Assembly: GCA_046328715.1 (NCBI GenBank)
Contig: JAXLWB010000011.1
Span: 167,995-231,994, forward strand
Source of the DNA: JAXLWB01 sp046328715
Lineage (GTDB): Bacteria > Chloroflexota > Anaerolineae > Caldilineales > Caldilineaceae
DNA length: 64,000 nucleotides
Direction: 5' to 3'
Shown: positions 18,358-27,455 of the stretch, in pieces
Numbering within the stretch: position 1 is the first letter of the stretch
Layout of the letters: each line of letters opens with the position of its first letter
The notes under the pieces: generated by a model
What the model was told of the DNA's origin: nothing
Database searches by the model: none
Seen by the model: the letters and a program-made list of their open reading frames with translations, nothing else
Made by a program: the position numbers and the translations under genes

Positions 18358-20174
18358 GCTCCGACCACTCCTTCCACCCATTGGTTGCGCGGTTTGACAT
18401 AGCTACGAATCACTTTGATCGGCGCCCCATCCTCGCTGACCAGCCGAAAACTGCCCGCCGCCGCAGGAACCACAAAGGTTTCGGCAAAGTAGAAACGTTG
18501 GCGTGTGCCAGTAGCCGTTTCAAGCAGGACACTCTCGCCTTCAACCAGGCTCATAATCTGGCACGAGTTGTTGGTGGTCGCCTCCACCGCCGTCGAGAAT
18601 TCAAAGCGTTGTACATCGTAGAAGTGATGGGCATGGGTCGGTTGGTGAATCAACTGCCAGCCAGGACCGCTGCTTGCCACATAAGGAGCTGAAATCAGCT
18701 CGTTGCGTACTCGTTCGCCCTTGCGATCAAAGTAGAGATTGGCAAAGGCGCGCTCAATGTTGAGCGGACGGGGCCGACCATCGAGGTCGAGCCGCATCCA
18801 GTCGTACATCTTGAAGGTAAAGATGTAAGGTGTGGCGCTGATCTCCAATACCAGATTGTTGATGCCCGAACAATGAATGGTGCCGTTGGGGATTAAGATC
18901 AGATCGTGTTTGCGTACCGGATGTTTCTGGACAAAACGTTCGACCTCGATGGGCGTCGCTTCTCGAAAGCTGCGCTCCAAGGCCAAGCGGAATTCATTCG
19001 GCTCAATATTCTCCTGAAAGCCGAGATAGCAGTGCGAGTCAGCAGCACAATCCAGGATGTAATAGGTCTCGTCCTGCGTAAAGGTCTCGCCAAAGTGCTG
19101 GCGGATATAGTCGGGGCGAGGATGGCATTGGACGGAGAGATTGCCGCCATCGAAGGTGTCTAGCAGGTCAAAACGGATCGGAAATTCGTAGCCAAAGGCG
19201 TCTGCACTTTCGCCGATGACATCCTGCGGGTTGCGGAACATCAGGAAATCGAACGAAACTTCCAAGAGCCAATCATCGCTTTCGATCACTAGGCCATTTT
19301 CCGGCACAATCAGTTCGAACGACCAGGCATAGTTGGGCACATTCTGCGCCAACTGCGGCATACGCTGGCGAATCCACTGTCCGCCCCAGGCTCCGGGTTC
19401 AAACCACGGACGCACCCGAAAGTAGCTCGTCGCCATCTGATCCAGTGCCGCGCGCAACGTATCGCCCTGCGCAAAGGTGATCTCGTCCGGGCGTTGCCCA
19501 TCCACGACCCAGTCGATGCGTGAGTAAAGTGCCAGTTTATGGCGGTTAGCCGCCACCCAATCGACAAAGTAGCTGCGTTTGTAGGCAACCTTGGCATCCA
19601 GCACTTGTTGCGTCCCCAAACAGGTGACGCTGCCTGCCCGCTGTCGAAACTGGATTTCATTCTTGGGTACATCGATGTAGACAAGCGGTCCCTGCCAGCC
19701 AACGAGCGCTGCGCCACAGCCATAGAGAATGTTGAGATCGGCTTGTGGGTCGGGCTGTAGCTGTTGTAGTGCTGCTGTATCGAAGAAATCCGCCAGTTCA
19801 CCAGGATAACGAAAGCCAAAGATCGGGTCATTGCCGCCAAGGTAGGGCATCAACATCGCATCAATGGCTTCGCTCGATTTGAATGCTTGCGCCACATGGA
19901 CCCAATGGGTGCGCACGCCAAGGTCGTGCAAGGCTGTGTTTAGTCGCTCGCGAAAATCTTCCCACAGCACACCAGGGTAGCCATCAATCACAACTTGTTG
20001 GGCACTGGCGAGCTGTGCTGCCAAGGCTGTGAAGCCTCCTTCAATCTTTCCATTGCCCAGGCTCAAAGCTGGATAGATGTTATAGCGACCTTGCACCGTC
20101 TCTGCACCGCTCTTGCTGCGGCGGGCAGGCATCAGATGTTGTGTCGTTTTGCGCCAAGGCTGTGGCAAGCTCAT
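18354..20174 (-). CDS. Class I mannose-6-phosphate isomerase, long form
   Basis: The 606-residue product has an N-terminal nucleoside-kinase-like region of about 200 residues (VVIDGYPGVLWEDFRERLN) followed by a type I phosphomannose isomerase cupin core. The core shows LSVQCHPRPDYIRQHFGE, YYILDCAADSHCYLGFQ and LILIPNGTIHCSGINNLVLE. Type I enzymes interconvert mannose 6-phosphate and fructose 6-phosphate with Zn2+. Start and stop overlap its two neighbours by four bases each, so the three genes form one coupled operon. The extra N-terminal domain is characteristic of the long bacterial subgroup; its activity is uncertain. Confidence 0.75.
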   Translation of the reverse strand: MSLPQPWRKTTQHLMPARRSKSGAETVQGRYNIYPALSLGNGKIEGGFTALAAQLASAQQVVIDGYPGVLWEDFRERLNTALHDLGVRTHWVHVAQAFKSSEAIDAMLMPYLGGNDPIFGFRYPGELADFFDTAALQQLQPDPQADLNILYGCGAALVGWQGPLVYIDVPKNEIQFRQRAGSVTCLGTQQVLDAKVAYKRSYFVDWVAANRHKLALYSRIDWVVDGQRPDEITFAQGDTLRAALDQMATSYFRVRPWFEPGAWGGQWIRQRMPQLAQNVPNYAWSFELIVPENGLVIESDDWLLEVSFDFLMFRNPQDVIGESADAFGYEFPIRFDLLDTFDGGNLSVQCHPRPDYIRQHFGETFTQDETYYILDCAADSHCYLGFQENIEPNEFRLALERSFREATPIEVERFVQKHPVRKHDLILIPNGTIHCSGINNLVLEISATPYIFTFKMYDWMRLDLDGRPRPLNIERAFANLYFDRKGERVRNELISAPYVASSGPGWQLIHQPTHAHHFYDVQRFEFSTAVEATTNNSCQIMSLVEGESVLLETATGTRQRFYFAETFVVPAAAGSFRLVSEDGAPIKVIRSYVKPRNQWVEGVVGA

Positions 20175-20569
20175 GCAGACTCTCCCTGTTCTGGGCGTTG
20201 GTAATCATCCTGGTAGCGAGTGATATCCGCCTGTTGCCAGTTGCCAAAGGCCACCTCTAGCACACGCACGGCGGGACCCCTGCTCGCCAATCGGTGTTTG
20301 CTGTTGGCCGGAATCCAAATTTCATCATTGGCGTTGGGGTGGAAAATCTCGTCATTCACCTGCACCTCGCAGCCGTCGTCCAGTACAATCCACAGTTCGG
20401 CCCGCCCGGTGTGCGATTGCAGGCTAAGCCGCTGCCCTGGTTGTACAGTCATCAGGCTGACTGTGACCTCTTGGTTAAAGGCATATTGTTGGAAGGATCC
20501 CCACGGACGGACAGTCGTCGGCACAGGCGGCTTCTCGGAGGGGATAGGTTTGGTTACGTAGTTCGTCAT
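20171..20569 (-). CDS. Cupin protein, type II phosphomannose isomerase domain
   Basis: This 132-residue single-domain cupin reads RPWGSFQQYAFNQEVTVSLM, QRLSLQSHTGRAELWIVLDD and PNANDEIWIPANSKHRLAS, the pattern of the isomerase half of type II PMI/GMP proteins. It lacks the nucleotidyltransferase half. Its TGA overlaps the ATG of the large isomerase gene, so both isomerase types are co-translated. It may provide mannose-6-phosphate isomerisation or bind a sugar phosphate. Confidence 0.8.
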   Translation of the reverse strand: MTNYVTKPIPSEKPPVPTTVRPWGSFQQYAFNQEVTVSLMTVQPGQRLSLQSHTGRAELWIVLDDGCEVQVNDEIFHPNANDEIWIPANSKHRLASRGPAVRVLEVAFGNWQQADITRYQDDYQRPEQGESA

Positions 20570-20622
20570 GAATCGAAATGAAGTGATGAAAGGACTGTTG
20601 GTATCAAAGTGTAAAATGTAAC

Positions 20623-21273
20623 TTCAGAGCCGTCAGCGTGAGCGTACGGTTGTCCCTTACTTGTGTGCGGAGCTCTGATGTACTTCAGAGCCGTTAGCGT
20701 GAGCGTACGGTTGCCCCTTACTTACGTGCGGGGCTCTGATGTTCAGAGCCGTCAGCGTGAGCGTACGGTTGCCCCTTACTTACGTGCGGGGCTCTGATGT
20801 TCAGAGCCGTTAGCGTGAGCGTACGGTTGCCCCTTACTCACGTGCGGGGCTCTGATGTTCAGAGCCGTTAGCGTGAGCGTACGTTGCCCCTTACTCACGT
20901 GCGGGGTTCTGATGTTCAGAGCCGTTAGCGTGAGCGTACGGCCCCTTACTCATGTGCGGGGCTCTGATGTTCCCTTACTTACGTGCGGGGCTCTGATGTT
21001 GGAGCCGTCAGAGCCGTCAGCGTTGAGCGTACGTTGCCAGGGCCTGATGTTAGCGCCTCACGTGCGGGCCCCTTACTTACGTGCGGGGCTCTGATGTTCA
21101 GCGCCGTCAGCGTGAGCGTACGGTTGCCCCCTTACTTACGTGCGGGGCTCTGATGTTCGGAGCCGTTAGCGTGAGCGCACGGTCCCCTTACTCACGTGCG
21201 GGGTTCTGATGTTCAGCGCCGTCAGCGTGAGCGCACGGTTGCCCCTTACTTACGTGCGGGGCTCTGATGTTCG
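20623..21273. repeat. Tandem array of ~57-bp hairpin units (about ten copies)
   Basis: Each unit reads CAGAGCCGTTAGCGTGAGCG, then TACGGTTGCCCCTTACTTAC, then GTGCGGGGCTCTG, with ATGTT as spacer. The ends CAGAGCC and GGCTCTG are inverted. About ten recognisable units and some partial ones fill the whole interval between two minus-strand genes. The last unit forms the 3' end of the cupin isomerase gene. The same family is found at 50412-50700 and, as a head-to-head pair, at 59794-59858. Confidence 0.9.
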
Positions 21274-21845
21274 ATTCGACGCAAGTAGTCACTGCGCTCT
21301 AGTACGGTGGGGCGGCCATCCACTTCAACAACCATCTTGCTGAAGTTGCGTTTGCCGATGCTGCCATAATCGTGTCCGGCTCGGCTGGAGAGAATGCCCC
21401 AGTAGACCAGCGGTTCGTTACCCGTGTTGATGGTGCGATGGGCTGTATACCCGGGAACGTAGACTGTGCGATTGCGTTCGAGCGGCAGCGCAATACATTC
21501 GCCGCTGCGTTCATCTTCAAGCAACATCAATCCCTGCCCAGCCAGGCCAATATAGACCTCCGCCGCCGGACGCCAGGCATGAATGTGACCCTTGGTCATA
21601 TAATATTCATCCCCTACTTTGCCGGGATAGAGAATGGCCAAGCCATAATGAAGATCACCCTCTTCCCGGGCATCTTCGACCTGGGTAGCTCGGTAGAGGA
21701 GGGGATTGCCAGCGGCGAGCGCTTGTTGGTAGGCTGCGGGGTCGGCAAAGGAGCCTGCCAGATCACTGAGGTGACGTATAGTTGGGGTGCGCCCTTCAAT
21801 CTCGCCAGTCTGGGCGTCATATTGAAGCAAATTGGCAGCAAGCAT
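21246..21845 (-). CDS. Cupin-type glucose-6-phosphate isomerase
   Basis: The 199-residue core matches the archaeal/bacterial cupin phosphoglucose isomerase family: YYMTKGHIHAWRPAAEVYIG provides the His, His and Glu metal ligands, and TVYVPGYTAHRTINTG the last His. It interconverts glucose 6-phosphate and fructose 6-phosphate. The start is uncertain: the frame runs up to 21932, but the extra 29 residues are unlike the family, and no ribosome site supports either ATG. The last eight residues (EHQSPARK) and the TAA are encoded by a unit of the neighbouring 57-bp array. Confidence 0.75.
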   Translation of the reverse strand: MLAANLLQYDAQTGEIEGRTPTIRHLSDLAGSFADPAAYQQALAAGNPLLYRATQVEDAREEGDLHYGLAILYPGKVGDEYYMTKGHIHAWRPAAEVYIGLAGQGLMLLEDERSGECIALPLERNRTVYVPGYTAHRTINTGNEPLVYWGILSSRAGHDYGSIGKRNFSKMVVEVDGRPTVLERSDYLRRIEHQSPARK

Positions 21846-21932
21846 GGAAAAGTCCGATCTGTGAGTGGAGGAGCATGGGATAGAGTTGGTTTGCTTACAT
21901 TTGCTAGCTTTGGAAATTTTACATCGATTCAA

Positions 21933-22274
21933 CCGTCTCTGTAAAGCCCAAACCCTTGCAAGTTTTCCCTTATAGACACGCTATTGAAACATTGCACAAT
22001 TTGCTTTAGAACTCAAACCCTGGAGATTGGGCAGTGGTTAAGGATCATCTCTATTCTGCCTACCACATTTTCCATTTTACAGAGATTTTTTCTTTTGAAA
22101 CTGGTCATGAGGCTGGGATAAAGGGCACCGGATTGCTGCATTCTCACTCTATTTTTTGTAGTACCGATTGCTGTAAACTCCAGCCACCTTTGTTACTCTG
22201 GGCGATCACAGCGCCTAGACGTGCGTTGTCGCAACCATTGAACCCTACCCATACCACAAAAGAAGAGAGGAACC
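21933..22274. other. Intergenic, no gene seen
   Basis: This divergent spacer lies between the cupin isomerase and carbonic anhydrase genes. I see no convincing reading frame or repeat. GAAGAGAGGA just before 22275 is the ribosome site of the carbonic anhydrase gene. Confidence 0.4.
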
Positions 22275-22856
22275 ATGAGCAACATCTTACCTGAAGTGCT
22301 TTCGGCCAACGCCTCGTATGCTGCCAACTTTGGCGACAAAGGCAACTTACCCATGCCCCCAGGTCGTCGTTTTGCCATTCTTACCTGCATGGATGCCCGC
22401 CTCGATCCCGCTAAATTTGCCGGACTGAGTGAAGGCGATGCCCACGTCATCCGCAATGCTGGCGGACGGGCCAGCGATGATGCGATTCGTTCGCTGGTCA
22501 TTTCGTATAAGTTGTTGGGAACGCAGGAGTGGTTTGTCATCCACCATACCGACTGTGGCATGGAGACTTTCAGCGATGAGATCATGCGCAGCTTGCTTGC
22601 CAGCAGCTTGAAAACCGCTTCGGTCGATGCCACGGGCTGGCACGACAGCGGCCAAGGGCCAGGTTCACGCGAGGGTGATTACATTGACTGGTTGACCATC
22701 AAGGATCAGGCAGAGAGTGTCACAGCCGATGTGCTGCGCATTCGCAATCACCCGCTTGTGCCAGGTTCGATCCCAATCTACGGCTATCTCTATGACGTGA
22801 AGAGTGGAAAACTGCTTGAGATCGCCAGCGCAACGCAGGCAGGGAAGGTGAGGTGA
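22275..22856 (+). CDS. Beta-class carbonic anhydrase
   Basis: A GAGAGGA ribosome site precedes the ATG. The 193-residue product has the beta-CA signatures FAILTCMDARLDP (zinc Cys38, Asp40/Arg42 dyad), HVIRNAGGRASDDAIRSL, and FVIHHTDCGM (zinc His91 and Cys94). It hydrates CO2 to bicarbonate in the cytoplasm. The short length and lack of an N-terminal extension fit the small clade of beta-CAs. Its TGA stop lies in a GACAAGA-type short repeat which forms a hairpin with the convergent neighbour's end. Confidence 0.9.
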   Translation: MSNILPEVLSANASYAANFGDKGNLPMPPGRRFAILTCMDARLDPAKFAGLSEGDAHVIRNAGGRASDDAIRSLVISYKLLGTQEWFVIHHTDCGMETFSDEIMRSLLASSLKTASVDATGWHDSGQGPGSREGDYIDWLTIKDQAESVTADVLRIRNHPLVPGSIPIYGYLYDVKSGKLLEIASATQAGKVR

Positions 22857-22869
22857 CAAGAAGACAAAA

Positions 22870-22922
22870 GACAAGATGACAAGATGACAAGATCCATCAC
22901 CGGCTAGTCTTGTCATCTTGTC
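22870..22922. repeat. GACAAGAT short repeats forming a hairpin between convergent genes
   Basis: GACAAGATGACAAGA (22870-22884, with a second register at 22878) pairs with TCTTGTCATCTTGTC at 22908-22922. It lies where two genes converge and could act as a bidirectional terminator, though no long T-run follows. It contributes the TGA of both genes. Confidence 0.65.
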
Positions 22923-23638
22923 AACTGTTGCTGAACCGTGCGCTGTTTTCTCTCAAAGAGAAAAAAGGGTTTTGGCTGTATGAGGGCTTCGCGGACAGCC
23001 AGTTGCTGTTGAATGGCGACGAAACAAAGCGGGGCAAAGTAGCCAAACCAGCCTACCAGGCCCAAAAATTTAAAACCATCTTCAAACAGCACCCGCCATT
23101 GGCCAATCCATTGTTCCAGTGGATGTTCGATCATATCCACGCCTGCCGAGGCAGCGAGTAGGCAAAGTGCACTCAACAAAATGACCAAGTTGCCTTGCTT
23201 CATCTGCTCCAGGTAGCGCCAAAACATGATCAATACCAGCCCACCATAGACGAGGGCGACCAGATGCTCAGAGAGTCCCAACGCGTCGAGCTTTTCATGA
23301 AGCAAGAAGAAGTCGTCAACCATGAGCAGTCCCGTGGTTGCCCCCGCAAGTAACAGGAACGCCCCCAAGGGCGATGCAAGATCTTTGCTGAGCAGCAGAG
23401 CGGCGCAAAAAAGACAGAGGGTCGCAGCGGCGCACCAGACCAATGCACCCAGGTTGGAAACGATCCCTTCGTAGGAATGTAACTCCACGATCGCACTTGG
23501 ATCGCGCGTAAAATCCCCGATCGGGACCTGTATGTAGATACTGAGTACGGTTGCGGCAGCGAGGATGGCAAGTGGAGGCAAGTAGATCAGGATCAACAAT
23601 AGGTAAGATTTCTTGAGCTTTGTAAATAAATCAGCCAC
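22913..23638 (-). CDS. Polytopic membrane protein, unknown function
   Basis: The 241-residue product has about seven hydrophobic segments, with a charged N terminus (MADLFTKLKKS). A conserved-looking loop DDFFLLHEKLDALGLSEH and the acidic pair VDMIEHPLEQW occur between helices. I do not recognise the family. The final codons LTR and the TGA come from a GACAAGAT repeat. No operon partner is evident. Confidence 0.6.
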   Translation of the reverse strand: MADLFTKLKKSYLLLILIYLPPLAILAAATVLSIYIQVPIGDFTRDPSAIVELHSYEGIVSNLGALVWCAAATLCLFCAALLLSKDLASPLGAFLLLAGATTGLLMVDDFFLLHEKLDALGLSEHLVALVYGGLVLIMFWRYLEQMKQGNLVILLSALCLLAASAGVDMIEHPLEQWIGQWRVLFEDGFKFLGLVGWFGYFAPLCFVAIQQQLAVREALIQPKPFFLFERKQRTVQQQLTR

Positions 23639-24290
23639 ACGTAAACCTTTGGATAATTCATGTTACGCATGTCCCTAAGAAAACGTCTGAAAAGGCTCAA
23701 TTCAGGCTCTGTAGAGGCGGTTCGCAACCGCCGGTCTTGCGTGGACACAAGGGAGCGGCGGTTGCTTTTCAGACGGTCCCTAAGAAATTAGGTCACGCCC
23801 GGTTTATTGCAACCAACAAGTGCGTAACATGACTGAGTAATCTCTACAAAACCATTATTTTGTTAATCGCTGTATATTATCTTACTTTATTTTTGGCCAT
23901 CTAAACAGAAACATTTGACGTATCCGTTCTGCGCGATTGTCTGTTTTGATAGGTTGTTAATTTACTTACATTTTGTTTGCGAATCACTAAATCTTATTGC
24001 GTGACGAGACTGAAAACGCTTACTCATTCCTGCCAGAACAAGTGTCCGTAGAAATCCTAGCCGACTAGACCGCATGGGCCAGCAAAGTCGCAGGAGAGCT
24101 CATTAGTCGTTGGTTAGCGACGAAGGATGACAGCTTGACCTATAGCGCTGAACTGAGCACCCATGGATTAATAAGCCGATTCCTTTGCATACCGTAATTC
24201 ACTGAACACCTGAAAGTCCATCTATATCTATGGCTCGGATTTTCCCAATAAAAAGGGGATGTTTAGCATCGTTGAATGGAACGAGGCGAA
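23639..24290. other. Long intergenic region with one MITE-like element
   Basis: The region holds the inverted-repeat element at 23671-23787 and otherwise AT-rich sequence. Stretches around 24005-24230 look like degenerate coding sequence, but I could not assign them to any family. Confidence 0.4.
23671..23787. repeat. MITE-like element with terminal inverted repeats and an inner palindrome
   Basis: CGTCTGAAAAG at 23684-23694 is complementary to CTTTTCAGACG at 23765-23775. GTCCCTAAGAAA occurs directly outside both arms (23671-23682 and 23776-23787). Inside lies the perfect palindrome GGCGGTTCGCAACCGCC at 23716-23732, which recurs at 25498-25514 with the same flanks. A shortened relative with CTTTTCAGACG lies at about 41818-41861. 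Confidence 0.6.
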
Positions 24291-24887
24291 CTACGAGGTC
24301 CGACTACTCTGAATCAATTTGTAGGCGATGATTATGATCACAGCCACACCCACAGCCACCCAGGTCAGATCGCCCAGGGCATCGCTGATGGTTGCCAACT
24401 GTGTGCTAAAAAAGGTGCCAATCGAGACATAGCCCAACACCCATAAGGCTTCGCCGATCACGTCCCACAAACTAAAGTGTAGGAGATGGTAGTTCATCAG
24501 TCCACTGGTCAGATTGACATAGGGGCCGACCGCTGTGATAAGCCAACGTGTGAGAAAGATGCCTGCGCCACCCCATTTTTGCATCGTTGATTCGGCCTGC
24601 TCGATCATGCCTTCGGCCCGAAAACGACGGCTGACCCGTTTGATCATGGCCGAGCCAGCCAGCCTTCCTATACCATAGCCCACATGATCGCCGATTACCG
24701 CGCCCGCTAATCCAGCGACAATTACAGGCCAAAATTGCATTTCGCCTTGGGTAATAAAAGAGCCAGCCGCCACCAAGAGGAAAGACGAGGGGAGGGGAAC
24801 ACCAATCGAGGCTAACAAAATTGCGACAAAGAGCGCGCTTGCTCCGTAATTGGCAATGGCACTGAGTAAAATTGCTTGAATATCCAT
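24291..24887 (-). CDS. DedA family membrane protein
   Basis: The 198-residue product has the DedA/SNARE-associated pattern: SIGVPLPSSFLLVAAGSFIT, then AGAVIGDHVGYGIGRLAGS, and LTRWLITAVGPYVNLTSGLM. About five hydrophobic segments are present. DedA proteins are implicated in lipid carrier (undecaprenyl phosphate or phospholipid) flipping and membrane homeostasis. A small anchored protein follows downstream on the other side of a short gap. Confidence 0.85.
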   Translation of the reverse strand: MDIQAILLSAIANYGASALFVAILLASIGVPLPSSFLLVAAGSFITQGEMQFWPVIVAGLAGAVIGDHVGYGIGRLAGSAMIKRVSRRFRAEGMIEQAESTMQKWGGAGIFLTRWLITAVGPYVNLTSGLMNYHLLHFSLWDVIGEALWVLGYVSIGTFFSTQLATISDALGDLTWVAVGVAVIIIIAYKLIQSSRTS

Positions 24888-24989
24888 GAATCGCTGCCAG
24901 CGCTAAGGAGGGAGTGAGAGTTGATATATCAAGAAACAGCCACCAAGAGTCAGAAGATGAGAACGTCACCTTGCCACCCTGTCATCTTG

Positions 24990-25376
24990 TCATCCGGTCC
25001 CGCGTGGGGTCGGTGCCTCTTTCGGCCCTGGCGGGTGAGGCGGACGGGCTTTGGCAATGGCATCTTGCAGCAGCGCAATCACTTCGTCGCTGGTCTTGCC
25101 CAAATCCTTGGCGATCTCCTTGATAGGACGGCGATCCGGGCGTCCATTGTCCGCTAAGCCCAACGCATTTGCCAACTCATGCGGCGGCACGCCATAGGAA
25201 TGCGCCACGTAAGGAATATTCATCCATTCCCGGATCGGTTCGTTGGTCGGGCGATGGGTAAAACGGCGCACCGCCCGTATCCCAAAAAAGAGAGTAACTG
25301 CGACTGCAACAAGCAAGCCAGCCCACAACCAACGCCGATTCCGGGGTCCAACGGGTGTTTCAACAGCAGAACTCAT
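24990..25376 (-). CDS. Small membrane-anchored protein, unknown function
   Basis: The 128-residue product has one N-terminal membrane segment (about residues 14-36) followed by a soluble helical domain: REWMNIPYVAHSYGVPPHEL and RRPIKEIAKDLGKTSDEVIA, which resembles a small helix-turn-helix or anticodon-like fold. The tail is Pro/Gly-rich. It lies upstream of the DedA gene on the same strand, so the two may be co-transcribed. Its TGA stop falls in a GACAAGATGAC short repeat. Confidence 0.6.
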   Translation of the reverse strand: MSSAVETPVGPRNRRWLWAGLLVAVAVTLFFGIRAVRRFTHRPTNEPIREWMNIPYVAHSYGVPPHELANALGLADNGRPDRRPIKEIAKDLGKTSDEVIALLQDAIAKARPPHPPGPKEAPTPRGTG

Positions 25377-25389
25377 AATAAATCCTAAT

Positions 25390-25574
25390 GTGAAAATAGA
25401 GTTACGAAATACGAATTACGAGTCCATTCGTAATTTTCATTGTTTTCAGGTAATTATCCATCCCCCTCACCGCCAGGAAGGTAGGAGTTTGCGTAGAGGC
25501 GGTTCGCAACCGCCGGTCTTCCAGTAATAAGAACGCCACCCGTATTCCCATCTTACCATAGAAATCTGAAGAAA
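25390..25574. repeat. Intergenic ATTACGAA short repeats and GGCGGTTCGCAACCGCC palindrome
   Basis: TACGAAATACGAATTACGAG units at about 25402-25424 match those inside the fusion gene at 15.2 kb. The palindrome at 25498-25514, preceded by GTAGA and followed by GGTCTT, is a second copy of the core of the 23.7-kb element. Confidence 0.6.
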
Positions 25575-27455
25575 TTATGGAGATGGATCGAAACCACCCC
25601 CATAGGTGCCACGCATCAACCAAGGATAGCCCCAGCCCGAACGGTCGCCCGCATCGTTATGATTCGGTCCTGGGTCAGTGGAGAGAACTAATTCAACTCG
25701 TTCGCCTGCGTAGAGGGCCAGTGGCACAAAGGCATCGAGCCACCCTTGTTGGCTCATTATCTCGGGTGTGACCAGGCGTTGCCAGAGTATCTGCTCTGTT
25801 CCCCCACGGCGAATTTTGACCTGAAAGCGAACCCCGTCGCCGCCCCAGCCCCAACTCTGCGGGTCGAGCGCTGGGCTAAACCAAAGGAAGGTCGCATCGG
25901 CGGGCAAGTCGATGGGGAAGCTGATCTCGCTCGGTGCGTGGGCAAAGAGCACGGTGCGCCGATCCCCATTCTGTGGCATCGTAAATTCGCTGAGCGCCAC
26001 CCGTTCGCAGCCCGTCGGCTGGTCGCAAATCGGAGTAGTCGGTTGAACCGTGGCCTGGCCGAGTTCTGTGGTAAGGTCAACCAGCCGATAGCGTACAAAG
26101 AGCTCCCGTTGGGCCGAAGTCGGTGCAATTCTTGTATAGAAGTGATTGCTCACAACCCAGGCCAGTGTCAGCAGCAGGGCCAGACTTACCGCAGTGAGTG
26201 CCAATCGTTGGCCAGTGTTAGATGCAGTGCGATCTCGGCCCGCCTCCAACCAACGTACCCCGGCATACGCTCCTGCCAGCGTCACCACCGGCCCAACAAT
26301 GGCAAAGAGATCCCAATCCTGCGCACGCGGCAGTTCGTTGCGAAAGCTGAAATGGTAGATTAACACACCGAATGCCGCAGTGGCTAACAGCCAGAACCGT
26401 CGGTCGTGTCGGAGATGCCGAGCCCCCCAGCCTGCCAGCACGATCCACAAGGGCAAGAGTGGGGCAACGAGGAGTAGATTCATCCCCATGTCCCACAGCC
26501 GTGCAGGCATAAGGATCTCATTCAGATGCCAAAAGAGTTGCGTGTCCCCAGCATAACCCTGGTCAAAGGAAGGCAATGCCACACCCAAGCCAAGCAAACT
26601 GAGGACAGTAAGCAGCGGAAAAACCAGACCGCTACCAACCAGAACCAGCCCCTGGCCCAACCAGCGTCGCCGATCGAGCAGCCAGAGCAAGCCAGGCACG
26701 ACAAAGATCGCCTGTGGATGAAAGCTACACGCCAAACCACCCAGCAGACCACACCCCCAGAGTGCTGCTTTGCCCTGCAAGTAGCGCAGCGCAGCGGCCA
26801 ACATACAGAGTACAGCCGCAGTCACCAAGCTGTAATTCTCAATGTGACCAAACCAGAGCTGTGTACTCCCCAGCCCGAGCAAGGCACCGATCAGGAGCCA
26901 GCGCTCTAACCGTCCCTGTGCCACTTGGGTACTGATTGTGCCAATTGCCCACAGAAAGGCGGCACCAGCGGCCACACTGAGCAGCGCGATCGCCACCTCC
27001 GGTGGTTGACCGATTGCGCGTAGCCAGGCGGTTGTTTGATAAGCCAACAGGCTATCTAGTGGCTCTTTCCAAACATAGGGATCGGTCCGGAGCGACTGGG
27101 TATGAAGCAGATAAAGTTTGTAGAGGGCATCGCCGTAGGGCGTGCGCTCGCGGAGCAACCAAAAGAGTAGCACGAGCACGAACCCAGCCGGGAAGAAGTG
27201 CAGAGAGGAACGTTTGCCCCACTCGAAGCGATGAAGCCAGGGAGAAAAGGGCAGCCAGCCGATCAGCAAAGCCAATAATGCCAGGCTCCAACGTAACATT
27301 TGCGGCCAGGGTTGTAGAAAACAGAGCGCCCACTCACGTTGACACTCGCTTGGTTGCCCGCCCCAAACCAACAAAAACGCAACCAGCGCACCCATCCCCA
27401 AACCGAAAACGCCCTGCCCGTAAAGTTGCGCTTTTCTAATTATTCTTACTATCAT
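25575..27455 (-). CDS. GT-C type polytopic glycosyltransferase-like protein
   Basis: The 626-residue product has about eleven membrane helices in residues 10-440 and a C-terminal beta-rich extracytoplasmic domain (about 440-626). A loop after the second helix carries charged residues (LRERTPYGDALYKLYLLHTQ), and FGHIENYSLVTAAVLCMLAA and SFHPQAIFVVPG recall mannosyltransferase-like GT-C proteins. Such enzymes transfer sugars from polyprenyl-phosphate donors outside the membrane. It is divergent from four related genes to the right. Exact donor and acceptor are unknown. Confidence 0.65.
   Translation of the reverse strand: MIVRIIRKAQLYGQGVFGLGMGALVAFLLVWGGQPSECQREWALCFLQPWPQMLRWSLALLALLIGWLPFSPWLHRFEWGKRSSLHFFPAGFVLVLLFWLLRERTPYGDALYKLYLLHTQSLRTDPYVWKEPLDSLLAYQTTAWLRAIGQPPEVAIALLSVAAGAAFLWAIGTISTQVAQGRLERWLLIGALLGLGSTQLWFGHIENYSLVTAAVLCMLAAALRYLQGKAALWGCGLLGGLACSFHPQAIFVVPGLLWLLDRRRWLGQGLVLVGSGLVFPLLTVLSLLGLGVALPSFDQGYAGDTQLFWHLNEILMPARLWDMGMNLLLVAPLLPLWIVLAGWGARHLRHDRRFWLLATAAFGVLIYHFSFRNELPRAQDWDLFAIVGPVVTLAGAYAGVRWLEAGRDRTASNTGQRLALTAVSLALLLTLAWVVSNHFYTRIAPTSAQRELFVRYRLVDLTTELGQATVQPTTPICDQPTGCERVALSEFTMPQNGDRRTVLFAHAPSEISFPIDLPADATFLWFSPALDPQSWGWGGDGVRFQVKIRRGGTEQILWQRLVTPEIMSQQGWLDAFVPLALYAGERVELVLSTDPGPNHNDAGDRSGWGYPWLMRGTYGGGFDPSP

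Noticed and set aside
20623..21273. CRISPR array at the regularly spaced repeats
   Set aside because: The whole 57-base period is repeated; there are no unique spacers between short repeats and no cas genes nearby.
24005..24230. Degenerate insertion sequence in the 23.6-24.3 kb gap
   Set aside because: Translation in all frames gave no transposase motif I could support, so only an unassigned gap is reported.
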